Source: an uncultured Paracoccus sp. (GTDB lineage: Bacteria > Pseudomonadota > Alphaproteobacteria > Rhodobacterales > Rhodobacteraceae). Taken from it: a DNA stretch of 44,352 nucleotides. A program made the position numbers and the translations under genes. The notes under the pieces were generated by a model. It ran no database searches. It worked only from the letters and a program-made list of their open reading frames with translations, and was not told where the DNA came from. Where the stretch lies: the NCBI RefSeq assembly GCF_945915435.1, contig NZ_CAMEFG010000028.1:1-44352 (forward strand), read 5' to 3'. Below, piece after piece: positions 25,075 through 33,898 of this stretch; position 1 is the first letter of the stretch, and each line of letters begins with the position of its first letter.

Positions 25075-25950
25075 TCAGCGCATCTGGTCCACGAAACCGG
25101 GCGGGAAGCTGCGCTCCAGAAAGGCGAATTGCGATTCCAGCCGGGCGCGCAGCGCGGCGCGAACCTCATCGGGCACCGCCATGCCCTTGGGACCGGCAAA
25201 GACCTGCGTGCCGAGGCCCGTGTAATCGTGCGGTTCCAGCCCCGTGAAAGCCTCGATCCGGCGCATGAAACCCAAGGGGTCGCGGCGAATCATGCCGAAG
25301 GGCAGGATCAGCAGCCGCTTTTCGTCGAAATGGCGCCGCCAGCGGGGGATATAGGTCTCATAGTCGCCCCGGTCCAGCAGCACGGGATCGCCGATTTCCT
25401 CCATCCATTCCGCGATCGAGCGCGGCTTGCGCCGTCCCCGCGTCAGGTTCATCTTCAATTGCGAGATCGCGCGATCGACCGGGTGGCGCAGGATATAGAT
25501 GAACTTGCTGCGATGCAGGAATTTCGCGACGAATTCGACGCCCTCTTCGGGCAGGGTCGAATATTCGGGCGTCACGTCCATCGGCAGGGCGCTTTCGGGC
25601 GCGGGGGCGAAAAGCTGTTTATACCAATGATTGGTGAACATCGGCTCGCGCGTGATGCGGTCGAGGTATTTCCCGAGTTCGTGCGGGGTCTCTTGGCCGC
25701 GGGCGTCATAACGCTTGCGGATGTTCAGCTTGGCGCGGCGGAAATGCCAGGGCAGCCATTGCATGTGCTGGGGGATATAGCGGGCGTTGAAGAACTGCGC
25801 CTCCTTGAAAGGGGGCACCCAGATGCGGGGATGCTGAGACAGGATCTGGCTCAGCCAGGTCGTGCCCGCCTTCTGCGCACCGATGCCGACGATGGCGGGC
25901 TTGCGCGGCCTGCCCTGGGCATCCCAACTGTCCATATCCACCAGATTCAT
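25075..25950 (-). CDS. PAPS-dependent sulfotransferase-family protein
   Basis: The 291-residue protein has the sulfotransferase PAPS-binding signature GIGAQKAGTTWL (22-33, 5'-phosphosulfate loop) and FIYILRHPVDRAISQ (150-164, 3'-phosphate motif). It would transfer sulfate to a carbohydrate, lipid or other hydroxyl/amine acceptor; the acceptor is unknown. No signal peptide is seen. It is 84 nt upstream of ettA on the same strand but functionally unrelated to it. Proximity to the two glycosyltransferases suggests cell-surface glycan decoration (inference). An ATG at 25935 is an alternative start. Confidence 0.87.
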   Translation of the reverse strand: MNLVDMDSWDAQGRPRKPAIVGIGAQKAGTTWLSQILSQHPRIWVPPFKEAQFFNARYIPQHMQWLPWHFRRAKLNIRKRYDARGQETPHELGKYLDRITREPMFTNHWYKQLFAPAPESALPMDVTPEYSTLPEEGVEFVAKFLHRSKFIYILRHPVDRAISQLKMNLTRGRRKPRSIAEWMEEIGDPVLLDRGDYETYIPRWRRHFDEKRLLILPFGMIRRDPLGFMRRIEAFTGLEPHDYTGLGTQVFAGPKGMAVPDEVRAALRARLESQFAFLERSFPPGFVDQMR

Positions 25951-26129
25951 CGTTAACCGCCATCACCTTACCCTGCCCTGTCTAGGCCAGCGCGGGGTCG
26001 GGTAAAAGACCGTTGCGCGGAATTCTGCGCCTTTCGGTCCGGCGCACCCGCCCGTGCAAGGCCTGTGGACAGGTCCCGTCCATAGGTCTAATTTACCCGC
26101 AATTCGCAGGTTGCAAGGGGATGATGCGC

Positions 26130-26936
26130 ATGCCTAACGGAATTGGCCACAGCGCCGCGGGCGGGGATGTCTACCGCCGCCACCAGATCCGCCAGCCGCA
26201 AACATGTTCGGTTCATTCCGAAAAGGTGGACAATATTCGCCGCCACATGCGCGCGATGGAGGACACCCACCGCGAATTGCTGACCATCCAAGACCGGCTG
26301 GATTTCGCCAACAAGGTCTATACCTTCGGGCGGCTGGTCAAGGACAGCAGCATCGCCTTTCTGGACCTTGCCGGCGCGCTGGTCAGCGGCAAGGCCGGGG
26401 TGGTCGCCGGCGCCGGGAAATCGGCGGTCGAGACGGCGGGCGCGCTGTCGGAATATGCGCATGGGCAAATCGACGGCACCACGCTGTCGCTGCGCGTCGG
26501 CAACAGCGTGGCCGCGAATGTCCAGCCGAATGGCGCGGGCGGCCAGTTCGCCGCGATGAGCGCGCGGCAGGCGCTTGGCACCGCGCAGACCGTCGACGAC
26601 ATGCGCAACGCCCGCACCTACGACGAGGCCATCTCGCGCGGGATCCAGGGCAACGTCAACGTGATGGCCGATACGGTCAAGGACATGGCGAACATGGCCT
26701 CGACCTCGGCTTCGGACAGGCCCGCGCGGATCGGGCGCGCCGCCGCGCTGGTGCAATCGGCCTACAATTACCAGAACGCGCTGAACGAGACGTTCGAGCA
26801 GCGTTTGCAGACCGAATACGAGATCGCCTCGACCCGGCAGGTGTATCTGCACAACAACCGGCTGGCGATGCAGCGCCTGCGCAAGGATCTGAACGAGGCG
26901 CTCGGGCTGCTGGAAACCTGCATGTCGGGCGAATAG
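26130..26936 (+). CDS. Uncharacterised 268-residue protein (orphan)
   Basis: I do not recognise a family. The N-terminal third is polar and helical (EKVDNIRRHMRAMEDTHREL, 31-50), residues 77-107 form a Gly/Ala/Val-rich hydrophobic stretch (SGKAGVVAGAGKSAVETAG), and residues about 200-262 are a long charged helix likely to form a coiled coil. Only two cysteines (26 and 264). No signal peptide is visible; the hydrophobic part could insert in a membrane or be a buried helix. Codon use matches the core genome. AAGGGG lies 9 nt before the chosen ATG; in-frame ATGs at 26121 and 26124 are too close to it. It stands alone, with a convergent small gene 2 bp away. Confidence 0.75.
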   Translation: MPNGIGHSAAGGDVYRRHQIRQPQTCSVHSEKVDNIRRHMRAMEDTHRELLTIQDRLDFANKVYTFGRLVKDSSIAFLDLAGALVSGKAGVVAGAGKSAVETAGALSEYAHGQIDGTTLSLRVGNSVAANVQPNGAGGQFAAMSARQALGTAQTVDDMRNARTYDEAISRGIQGNVNVMADTVKDMANMASTSASDRPARIGRAAALVQSAYNYQNALNETFEQRLQTEYEIASTRQVYLHNNRLAMQRLRKDLNEALGLLETCMSGE

Positions 26937-26938
26937 GG

Positions 26939-27118
26939 CTAGCCCCGATCGCTGGGGCGCGGCTTGTCGTAACCCTCGCCATCGGGTTCGTCGCGCTCCT
27001 GCTCGATCTCGGCGGGATATATGTCGTCATGTTCTGCGGGCGGCCCGGCCTCGGGGACGCGCTGCTCATCGGGATCGGGTTTCTCGGGGGGATCGGGTTT
27101 TTCGGGCTGGCGGGCCAT
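26939..27118 (-). CDS. Small Pro/acidic disordered protein (59 aa)
   Basis: The 59-residue product is rich in Pro, Glu and Asp (PEKPDPPEKPDPDEQRVPEA), carries no hydrophobic segment and should be intrinsically disordered. A strong GGAAGGAG ribosome binding site 7 nt before the ATG supports it as real; an ATG at 27148 without such a site is less likely. It lies 55 nt downstream of rimO on the same strand and may be co-transcribed with it. No function can be assigned. Confidence 0.65.
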   Translation of the reverse strand: MARQPEKPDPPEKPDPDEQRVPEAGPPAEHDDIYPAEIEQERDEPDGEGYDKPRPSDRG

Positions 27119-27173
27119 GCCGTTCTCCTTCCGCTGGCCCTGATCCAACGAAGGAAACCCGGCCCCGGTTCCG

Positions 27174-28544
27174 TCAGCCCGCCATCCGGCCCCAGAGGTC
27201 GTATTCGCCCGCCTCGTCCACCGTGACGCTGACGATATCGCCGGGCGTCAGGCGCTCGAAACCCTCGTCGATGAACAGGTTGCCGTCGATCTCGGGCGCA
27301 TCCGCCTTGGTGCGGCAGGTCGCGCCATCCTGATCCACGCTGTCCACGATCACCTCGACCCGGCTGCCGACCTTGGCGGCCAGCTTCGCCTCGGATATCG
27401 CCTGCGCCTTTTGCATGAAGCGGTCCCAGCGGTCTTGCTTGACGTCCGCGGGGACGTGATCGGGCAGGTCGTTGGCCCGCGCGCCGCGCACGTTTTCGTA
27501 TTGGAAACAGCCGACGCGATCCAGTTGCGCCTCGTCCAGCCAGTCGAGCAGGGTCTGGAATTCGGCCTCGGTCTCGCCGGGATAGCCGACAATGAAGGTG
27601 GATCGCAGCGTGATCTCGGGGCAGGCCGCGCGCCATGCGGCGATCTCGTCCAGCGTCTTTGCCGCCGCGGCGGGCCGCGCCATGCGTTTCAGCGTATCGG
27701 GATGCGCGTGCTGGAAGGGGATGTCCAGATAGGGCAGCACCAGCCCCTCAGCCATCAGCGGAATCAGCTCGCGCACATGGGGATAGGGGTAGACGTAATG
27801 CAGCCGCACCCATGCGCCCAGCGCCCCCAGGTCGCGGGCAAGGTCGGTGATATGGGCGCGATGCCCGCGCTCGGTCGCGAACTTGCGGTCCAACCCATAG
27901 GCGCTGGTGTCCTGGCTGATGACCAGCAATTCGCGCACGCCCGCATCGACCAGCTTTTCGGCCTCTCGCATCACCGCGTAAGCGGGGCGGCTGACCAGCT
28001 TCCCGCGCATGTCGGGGATGATGCAGAACTTGCAGGCGTGGTTGCAGCCTTCCGAGATCTTGAGATAGCTGTAATGACGCGGCGTCAGCTTGACGCCGCT
28101 TGCGGGCAGCAGGTCGATGAACGGATCGGGCGAGGGCGGCACGGCGTTATGCACCGCGTCCAGCACCTGTTCATATTGCTGCGGCCCGGTAACGGCCAGA
28201 ACGGACGGATGGACGCCGGTGATATAGTCCGGCTCGGCCCCCAGGCAGCCGGTGACGATGACGCGCCCGTTTTCCGCCAGCGCCTCGCCGATGGCTTCGA
28301 GGCTTTCGGCCTTGGCGCTGTCCAGAAAGCCGCAGGTATTCACGATCACCGCCCCTGCGCCGCGATAGTCGGGGCTGATCGCATAGCCCTCGGCCCGCAG
28401 GCGGGTCAGGATGCGTTCGCTGTCCACCAGCGCCTTGGGACAACCCAGAGAGACCATGCCGATGGTCGGCTGGCCTTCGCGGCGGTCGTCGGGGACGCTG
28501 GCGCGGGCAAGATCGGGGCGGAGGTCTGGCGGATTGGCTATCAT
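27174..28544 (-). CDS. rimO: Ribosomal protein S12 methylthiotransferase RimO
   Basis: RimO is a radical-SAM enzyme that adds a methylthio group to the conserved aspartate of ribosomal protein S12. The product of about 456 residues has the N-terminal UPF0004 domain ([18 protein letters not shown] and GCLGA, cysteines for the auxiliary [4Fe-4S] cluster), the radical-[11 protein letters not shown] motif (CxxxCxxC), and a C-terminal TRAM domain ending [16 protein letters not shown]-like context and SQDTSAYG are RimO-type rather than MiaB-type. The start could be 28553; neither start has a clear ribosome binding site. Confidence 0.96.
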   Translation of the reverse strand: MIANPPDLRPDLARASVPDDRREGQPTIGMVSLGCPKALVDSERILTRLRAEGYAISPDYRGAGAVIVNTCGFLDSAKAESLEAIGEALAENGRVIVTGCLGAEPDYITGVHPSVLAVTGPQQYEQVLDAVHNAVPPSPDPFIDLLPASGVKLTPRHYSYLKISEGCNHACKFCIIPDMRGKLVSRPAYAVMREAEKLVDAGVRELLVISQDTSAYGLDRKFATERGHRAHITDLARDLGALGAWVRLHYVYPYPHVRELIPLMAEGLVLPYLDIPFQHAHPDTLKRMARPAAAAKTLDEIAAWRAACPEITLRSTFIVGYPGETEAEFQTLLDWLDEAQLDRVGCFQYENVRGARANDLPDHVPADVKQDRWDRFMQKAQAISEAKLAAKVGSRVEVIVDSVDQDGATCRTKADAPEIDGNLFIDEGFERLTPGDIVSVTVDEAGEYDLWGRMAG

Positions 28545-28646
28545 GGCGCGCATATATATCGCCGCGCGGCCAAGGCAAGAAAAAACCGCGCGCCCTCGCG
28601 GCTTCGTGGGTTTTCAATGGCAGCGGCGCGGGCCATCCTGCGGCGC

Positions 28647-29132
28647 ATGAAAAAGCGCCCTTTCCTGTTCGCCGCCCTGTTTTCCGCCCTGACCCTTGCC
28701 GGCTGCGTGCCCGCTCCCGTCCCGCCCGCCAGCCCCGGCGGCGCCACGCCCGCACCCGCCCGCAACCAGCAGCCGGTCGTCATCGCCAACAACCGCGGCG
28801 GCAACGTCATGGCCGCCATCCAGCGCCGCAACCAATTGCAGCGTTGGGGCGGCCCGGTCGAGGTGCGGGGCTATTGCGGCTCGGCCTGCACGCTGTTCAT
28901 CACCCTGCCCAACGCCTGCCTTGGCCCGAATGCGACGGTCGGCTTTCACGCCCCGCGCCTGCCCGGCACGACGATCATCCCGACGGGGGTCGACGACATC
29001 ATGGGCGCCTATTACCGGGGCGGCATCAAGGCGCGTTGGGACGCGGAATGGAAGCACTCGCTGGACATCCAGCGCATCACCGCCGCCGAATACGTCCGCC
29101 TGGACCCGCAGACGCGGCTGTGTGCGGTGTGA
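28647..29132 (+). CDS. Lipoprotein with ClpP-like Ser/His arrangement (COG3904-like)
   Basis: The 161-residue precursor has a lipoprotein signal peptide with lipobox LAGC (Cys20), a Pro/Ala linker, and a compact domain. That domain has IANNRGG (46-52), GYCGSACTLF with Ser79, and VGFHAP with His101. The order GG, then S-A, then H-x-P parallels the oxyanion strand, nucleophile and catalytic His of ClpP/SppA-type serine peptidases, as in predicted periplasmic COG3904 proteins. Extra cysteines at 77, 81 and 91 could form a disulfide. The protein is short, so activity is unproven. An in-frame ATG at 28617 is an alternative start; it diverges from rimO. Confidence 0.75.
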   Translation: MKKRPFLFAALFSALTLAGCVPAPVPPASPGGATPAPARNQQPVVIANNRGGNVMAAIQRRNQLQRWGGPVEVRGYCGSACTLFITLPNACLGPNATVGFHAPRLPGTTIIPTGVDDIMGAYYRGGIKARWDAEWKHSLDIQRITAAEYVRLDPQTRLCAV

Positions 29133-29145
29133 GGGGGGTAAACGA

Positions 29146-29571
29146 TCACCCTGAAACAGCGATGAAGATATTGCGCTGCGGATCGAACATCGCAATATTT
29201 CCGCCGTGGTCAAAAGAGGTCAAAGGCTTGGCACCGATAAGGTAGTGCCAAGGATCGGACGAGCCACTCGCCTCGCGGATTTCCTCGCTCCAGCATCCGG
29301 CGGCATTTTTCAGCGCGCGCATTTCAATGGCCATCTCATTCGTCCGTTCAGTCAACGGGGCCACACTCCACGGTTCAAAGCCGATAGCCAATGCAGGTGG
29401 TTTCGAGCTGGACGAGGCGCGATAGACGGCAACCACGCACACAAAAGACCGTGCTTCGCTCGCCATGAGTGACAGCGGCTCAGTGCTTCCTTCGGCTACA
29501 AACCGATAACCGATGTCCTCGTTTGCACAGCCGGACAGCAGGGCAAGCATGATCAGCGACAAGAACCTCAC
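29146..29571 (-). CDS. Uncharacterised lipoprotein
   Basis: The 141-residue precursor starts with GTG and reads MRFLSLIMLALLSGC, a lipoprotein signal peptide with lipobox LSGC (Cys15). GGGG lies upstream of the GTG; an ATG at 29550 is a weaker choice. The mature part is soluble, has cysteines in FVCVVAVYR and AGCWSEE, and no recognisable domain. Base composition is clearly AT-richer than the neighbours, suggesting acquisition from elsewhere. It is convergent with the ClpP-like lipoprotein gene (13-bp gap) and downstream of the ABC-2 genes. Confidence 0.7.
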   Translation of the reverse strand: MRFLSLIMLALLSGCANEDIGYRFVAEGSTEPLSLMASEARSFVCVVAVYRASSSSKPPALAIGFEPWSVAPLTERTNEMAIEMRALKNAAGCWSEEIREASGSSDPWHYLIGAKPLTSFDHGGNIAMFDPQRNIFIAVSG

Positions 29572-29635
29572 AACATCCCCGAAGACGCTGTTGCTACCCG
29601 AGGGGTGATCAGTATCGCAATCGTCCGTAACGCCC

Positions 29636-30397
29636 TCACTCCCGCAACCGCCAGCCAGTCGCGAAGATCCAGCGGATCAGCCCCAGGCAGATCAGCAGCA
29701 TGATCCCCACCGCCACCAGCGAGACCTTGACCGGCACGTCGGCGATGTCGAAGAACGACCAGCGGAAGCCCGAGATCAGGTAAAGCACCGGGTTGAGCCG
29801 CGCCACCCCTTCCCAGAAAGGCGGCAACATCGAGGCCGAGTAGAACGCACCCCCCAGGAAAACCAGCGGCGTGATGACCATCATCGGCACGATCTGCAAC
29901 TGCTCGAAATTCTTCGCCCAAAGTCCCAGGATGAAGCCCAGCAGCGAAAACGACACCGAGGTCAGCACCAGAAAGCCCAGCATCCACAAGGGATGGGCGA
30001 TATGGACGCCGACGAAGAAGAAGCTGGTCAGCAGGATCACCGCCGCGATCAGGATCGCCTTCGATGCGGCGGCGCCGACGAAGCCCGCGGTGACCTCGAT
30101 CCAGCCGGTGGGCGCGACCAGGAATTCATAGACCGTGCCCGAGAACTTGGGGAAGAATATCCCGAAACTGGCGTTGGACACCGATTGTTGCAGGATCGTC
30201 AGCATCATCAGGCCGGGCACGATGAAGGCGCCGTAGGCCACGCCCTCGACCGATTGGATACGCCCGCCGATGGCCGCGCCGAAGACCACGAAATACAGCA
30301 CCGTGGACAGGACGGGCGAGGCCAGCGACTGCCAGATCGTGCGGAAGAACCGCGACATTTCATGCAGATAGATGGTGCGAATAGCCCTGAAATTCAT
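29636..30397 (-). CDS. ABC-2 type transporter permease (YadH-like)
   Basis: The 253-residue membrane protein has six predicted helices and the ABC-2 permease pattern: [20 protein letters not shown] at the N terminus, [11 protein letters not shown], and the C-terminal [12 protein letters not shown]. It should pair with the ATPase encoded immediately upstream. Length and sequence style match E. coli YadH, an exporter subunit of unknown substrate. The start overlaps the ATPase stop (ATGA). Confidence 0.93.
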   Translation of the reverse strand: MNFRAIRTIYLHEMSRFFRTIWQSLASPVLSTVLYFVVFGAAIGGRIQSVEGVAYGAFIVPGLMMLTILQQSVSNASFGIFFPKFSGTVYEFLVAPTGWIEVTAGFVGAAASKAILIAAVILLTSFFFVGVHIAHPLWMLGFLVLTSVSFSLLGFILGLWAKNFEQLQIVPMMVITPLVFLGGAFYSASMLPPFWEGVARLNPVLYLISGFRWSFFDIADVPVKVSLVAVGIMLLICLGLIRWIFATGWRLRE

Positions 30398-31320
30398 CTT
30401 TCGTCCTCGACCAGCGACATGAAGACCTCTTCCAGCGAGGATTGTTTCGTTTCCAGGTCGCGCACGGCGATGCCCTGCTCGGCCAGTTGCGACAGCAGCC
30501 GGGCAATGCCGGTGCGCTCGGCGCTGATGTCGTAGTCAAAGCCCAGGTGCCGCCCGTCGCCGGACAGCGTGATCCCCTGCCCCGCCAACGGTCCGGGCAG
30601 GGCGGCAAGCGGTTCGCTCAGCTCGATCCGCAGATGCTTGCGGCTGAATTCGCCCATCAGTTCGGCCTTGGGCTTGACCAGCAGCAGCTTGCCGCGGTTG
30701 ATGACGCCGACGCGGTCGGCCATCTGCTCGGCCTCTTCCAGGTAATGGGTCGTCAGGATGATGGTAACGCCGCTTTCGCGCAGCCTGCCGACGACCTCCC
30801 ACATCTCGCGGCGCAGGGCGACATCGACGCCGGCGGTAGGTTCGTCCAGGAACAGCACCTTGGGGCGATGCGACAGCGCCTTGGCGATCAGGACGCGGCG
30901 CTTCATGCCGCCCGACAACTCGCGCGTGCGGGCGTCGCGCTTGTCCCACAGCGCAAGGCTGCGCAGCAGTTCCTCGACATAAGCCTCATCGGGGGGGCAG
31001 CCGTAAAGGCCGCGGGTGAAGCGAACGCAGTCGATCACCTTCTCGAACGGTTCCAGCGCGATTTCCTGCGGCACCAGCCCGATCAGCTTGCGCGCGGCGC
31101 GCCAGTCGCTGGCAATGTCATGGCCGCCGACCCGGACCGTGCCGCCCGTGGACCGCACTTGCCCGCAGATGATCGAGATCAGCGTCGTCTTGCCCGCCCC
31201 GTTCGGTCCCAGCAAGGCCAGGATCTCGCCTTCGCGAATGTCCAGCGTCACGTCGTCCAGCGCATGGGTGCCGCTGTCGTATCGCTTGGTCAGGTGGTCG
31301 ATTTCGATGATCGAGGGCAT
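30394..31320 (-). CDS. ABC transporter ATP-binding protein (YadG-like)
   Basis: The 308-residue ATPase has Walker [12 protein letters not shown]-loop GLVPQE, signature [15 protein letters not shown], Walker [13 protein letters not shown] and switch His in [10 protein letters not shown]. The block [20 protein letters not shown] and the length closely follow E. coli YadG. It powers the ABC-2 permease encoded next; export substrate unknown. Start 31320 begins [17 protein letters not shown]; upstream in-frame sequence is not ABC-like. Confidence 0.95.
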   Translation of the reverse strand: MPSIIEIDHLTKRYDSGTHALDDVTLDIREGEILALLGPNGAGKTTLISIICGQVRSTGGTVRVGGHDIASDWRAARKLIGLVPQEIALEPFEKVIDCVRFTRGLYGCPPDEAYVEELLRSLALWDKRDARTRELSGGMKRRVLIAKALSHRPKVLFLDEPTAGVDVALRREMWEVVGRLRESGVTIILTTHYLEEAEQMADRVGVINRGKLLLVKPKAELMGEFSRKHLRIELSEPLAALPGPLAGQGITLSGDGRHLGFDYDISAERTGIARLLSQLAEQGIAVRDLETKQSSLEEVFMSLVEDER

Positions 31321-31354
31321 GTCTGCGCGCTTTCCCGTCTGCAACCGCGCATAC

Positions 31355-32167
31355 CTAGTTATCCGCGCGGCCCTTGTCCACCTTGCCGCCCCCCATTTCG
31401 CCCGGCCCCTGCGCAAGGGCCAGCAGCGCATCGCTGGACCCTTCGATCCGCTGGGCCAGTTCCGCCATCACCTGCTGATGCGGCAGGCCGGGGGGAATTT
31501 CGGGCAGGAACTCGACCACCGTGACGCCCGAGCGGATGGGATAGCCGCGCTTGGGCCAGAACATCCCGCAATTGACGCCCACCGGCACGATCCGCAACCC
31601 CGTCGCCTGCTGGATCGAGGCGACCCCGTGCTTGTATTTGCGCTTTTCACCCGGCCTGGTGCGGGTGCCCTCGGGGTAGATGATCAACTGGCCCAGCCCC
31701 TCGGGGCGGGTCCGGGCGATGGCGATTTCCTCGGCGATCTTGCGAAACGCCTCGGCCCCGCGCGAACGGTCGATGGGGATGCAGCCCGCCTTGCGCGCGA
31801 AATAGCCCATGATCGGCACCAGCAGCAACTGCCGCTTCATGATGAAGGCGCATTGCGGGACCGAATTGGCGATGATCAGGATGTCCAGAAAGCTTTGGTG
31901 CTTGCTGGCGATGATGCAATCGTCGGTGGGGGGCGTGCCCCGGACCTCGAACCGCAGGCCCAGCAGCAGCCGCGCGGCCAGCAGGATCTGCCCCGTCCAG
32001 GCGACGCCAAGCCGGTGGGCGGCATCCGCCCGCAGCAGCACGACCGGCAGCCAGGCCACGCCCATCACCAGCGTCACCAGCGCGATCCAGACATAGAACA
32101 GCGCCGTGCGGATGGCGACCGACAGACCCGCCGGGCCGGGACGGTATCGCCCTGCGCCCGCCGTCAC
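31355..32167 (-). CDS. plsC: 1-acyl-sn-glycerol-3-phosphate acyltransferase (PlsC family)
   Basis: The enzyme acylates lysophosphatidic acid in phospholipid synthesis. The 270-residue product has an N-terminal membrane segment (about 18-45), the catalytic H(x4)D motif in SKHQSFLDIL, and the substrate motif IIYPEGTRTRPG. I choose the GTG at 32167 because it overlaps the ftsX stop (GTGA) and keeps the membrane anchor intact; an internal ATG would cut into that anchor. It is the last gene of ftsE-ftsX-plsC. Confidence 0.9.
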   Translation of the reverse strand: MTAGAGRYRPGPAGLSVAIRTALFYVWIALVTLVMGVAWLPVVLLRADAAHRLGVAWTGQILLAARLLLGLRFEVRGTPPTDDCIIASKHQSFLDILIIANSVPQCAFIMKRQLLLVPIMGYFARKAGCIPIDRSRGAEAFRKIAEEIAIARTRPEGLGQLIIYPEGTRTRPGEKRKYKHGVASIQQATGLRIVPVGVNCGMFWPKRGYPIRSGVTVVEFLPEIPPGLPHQQVMAELAQRIEGSSDALLALAQGPGEMGGGKVDKGRADN

Positions 32168-33093
32168 GGGATTTTCCGCAACATGCCAAGCGCCGCCCAT
32201 CGCGTCGCCAGAAAGCCGATCCCCGCCGACAGGACCGGGATCGCCAGCGGCAGCAGCCAGCCCCAACCCTGAAAGCCAAGCCCGGTCAGGAAGCCGCCCG
32301 CGTCGCTCATGTCCGGCAGCACGAAGATCGCCAGGGTGCCAAGCGCGGTGCCGCCCGCCGCCCCCAGGGCCGCGCGGCGGGTAAAGCGGCGCACGAAGGC
32401 GGTGGCGATGGTGATGTCGCGCGCGCCGATCAGGCGCATGACGCGGATCACCTGCCCGTTCGCCGCCAGCGCCGCCTTGGCCGCCAGCGTGATCATCGCG
32501 CCCGAGGCCGCCGCGATCAGCGCCAGCGACATGATCCCCAAGACCCGCAGCCGGTTCGCCGCCGTGACCAGCGGTTGGCGCCATGACGTGTGGTCGTCGA
32601 TCACCGCATCCGGCGCCTCGGCCTCAAGTCGCAGGCGCAGCGCGGCGGCGTCGAAGTCGCGGGTGCTGCCTGTGACCTCGATCAGGCGCGGCACCGGCAG
32701 CGCATCGACCGGCACGCCGGGGCCGAACCAGGGTTCCAGCAGTTCCTCGACCTCGTCGTCGGAAACGACATGGGCATTGCCCGCGCCGGGAGTGGTGCGC
32801 AGCGCCTCCAGCACCGCGCTGGTCTGCGCCTCGACCTGGTCGGGGGCCGCGGAAATGCGCACGGTGATCGTCTGCGCCAGCGCCTCGGACCAGCGTTCCG
32901 CCAGCCGCCCCGTGGCCAGCGTCAGCGCCAGCGCAAAGACCGCCAAGAAGGCCATCGCTCCGGCAGCGAACAGGGTCAGTTGCGCGGTAAATCCCGTGGG
33001 CGGCACCACCCGGTCGGCGATCCCCGCATCGGATCGCGTCAGCCCGCGCCACAGGCTTGCGATGTCCAGCGATTTCAGATCGGATTTCCTCAC
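32164..33093 (-). CDS. ftsX: Cell division protein FtsX
   Basis: FtsX is the membrane partner of FtsE; the complex activates septal peptidoglycan hydrolysis. The 309-residue protein has four predicted membrane helices, one after a short cytoplasmic N terminus (about 36-60), a periplasmic domain (about 65-175), then three in the C-terminal part with the conserved RLIGARDITI-type coupling segment (IRVMRLIGARD). It overlaps ftsE by 4 nt (ATGA). Confidence 0.93.
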   Translation of the reverse strand: MRKSDLKSLDIASLWRGLTRSDAGIADRVVPPTGFTAQLTLFAAGAMAFLAVFALALTLATGRLAERWSEALAQTITVRISAAPDQVEAQTSAVLEALRTTPGAGNAHVVSDDEVEELLEPWFGPGVPVDALPVPRLIEVTGSTRDFDAAALRLRLEAEAPDAVIDDHTSWRQPLVTAANRLRVLGIMSLALIAAASGAMITLAAKAALAANGQVIRVMRLIGARDITIATAFVRRFTRRAALGAAGGTALGTLAIFVLPDMSDAGGFLTGLGFQGWGWLLPLAIPVLSAGIGFLATRWAALGMLRKIP

Positions 33094-33764
33094 AGGTCCG
33101 CCCCCGCCAGTTGCAGCTTCTTGCCCGCGATGCGCAGGACGCGCGCCGAAACCATCGTCTTGGTCGCGCGAATCAGGTTCAGGTCATGGGTCGCGATCAG
33201 CACCGTCTTGCCCGAGCGGTTCAGTTCCACCAGCAACTGGATCAGCCGCATCGACATGTCCCAATCCAGGTTGCCCGTCGGCTCGTCCGCCAGCACCACC
33301 TCGGGCGACAGGATCACCGCCCGCGCCAGCGCCGCCCGTTGCCTTTCGCCCCCCGACAGCGAGGGCGGCAGCGTCCGCGCATGCGGTCCCATCTGGACCC
33401 AGCCAAGCAATTGCTTCAGCGCCTGCATGTCGATGGGCTGGCCCGAAACCGTCAGCGGCAGCGCGATGTTCTCCGCCACCGGCAGGTGGTCCAGGAACTG
33501 CGTATCCTGGTGGACCACCCCCACCCGCCGCCGCAACAGCGCGATCGCATCGCGCGACAGGCCGCGCACATCCTGCCCGAACACCTGCAAGCCCCCCGCG
33601 CTTGGCAGCAGATCCGCATAGCACAGCCGCAGGAAGGTGGTTTTCCCCGACCCCGAAGGCCCGGTCAGAAAGTGAAACGACCCCGGCTGGAGGCTGAGCG
33701 TCATGTCCGACAAAAGCTGCTCGCCCTCGTGATAGCCGAAGGACACGCCCTGCATTTCGATCAC
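33090..33764 (-). CDS. ftsE: Cell division ATP-binding protein FtsE
   Basis: The 224-residue ATPase partners FtsX in cell division. Motifs: Walker A GPSGSGKTTFL, Q-loop VVHQDTQFLD, signature LSGGERQRAALARA, Walker B VVLADEPTGNLD and ATHDLNL. The Q-loop region with HLPVAENIALPL is FtsE-like. No ATG lies at the domain edge with a good site; a GTG at 33764 follows AAAGGAGG by 5 nt, which decides the start. An internal ATG at 33755 would lose three residues. Confidence 0.93.
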   Translation of the reverse strand: MIEMQGVSFGYHEGEQLLSDMTLSLQPGSFHFLTGPSGSGKTTFLRLCYADLLPSAGGLQVFGQDVRGLSRDAIALLRRRVGVVHQDTQFLDHLPVAENIALPLTVSGQPIDMQALKQLLGWVQMGPHARTLPPSLSGGERQRAALARAVILSPEVVLADEPTGNLDWDMSMRLIQLLVELNRSGKTVLIATHDLNLIRATKTMVSARVLRIAGKKLQLAGADL

Positions 33765-33898
33765 GTCCACCTCCTTTTCCCCATGCAGCTTGGCGCGGGG
33801 TTTTCGGCTTGATAGAACAGTCCGGCGGCGAATGCGAGACGCCAGCGCAAGCAAACCGGCCCCCGACCGAAAGATGGGCCGAAAGGAAAGACGACGCC

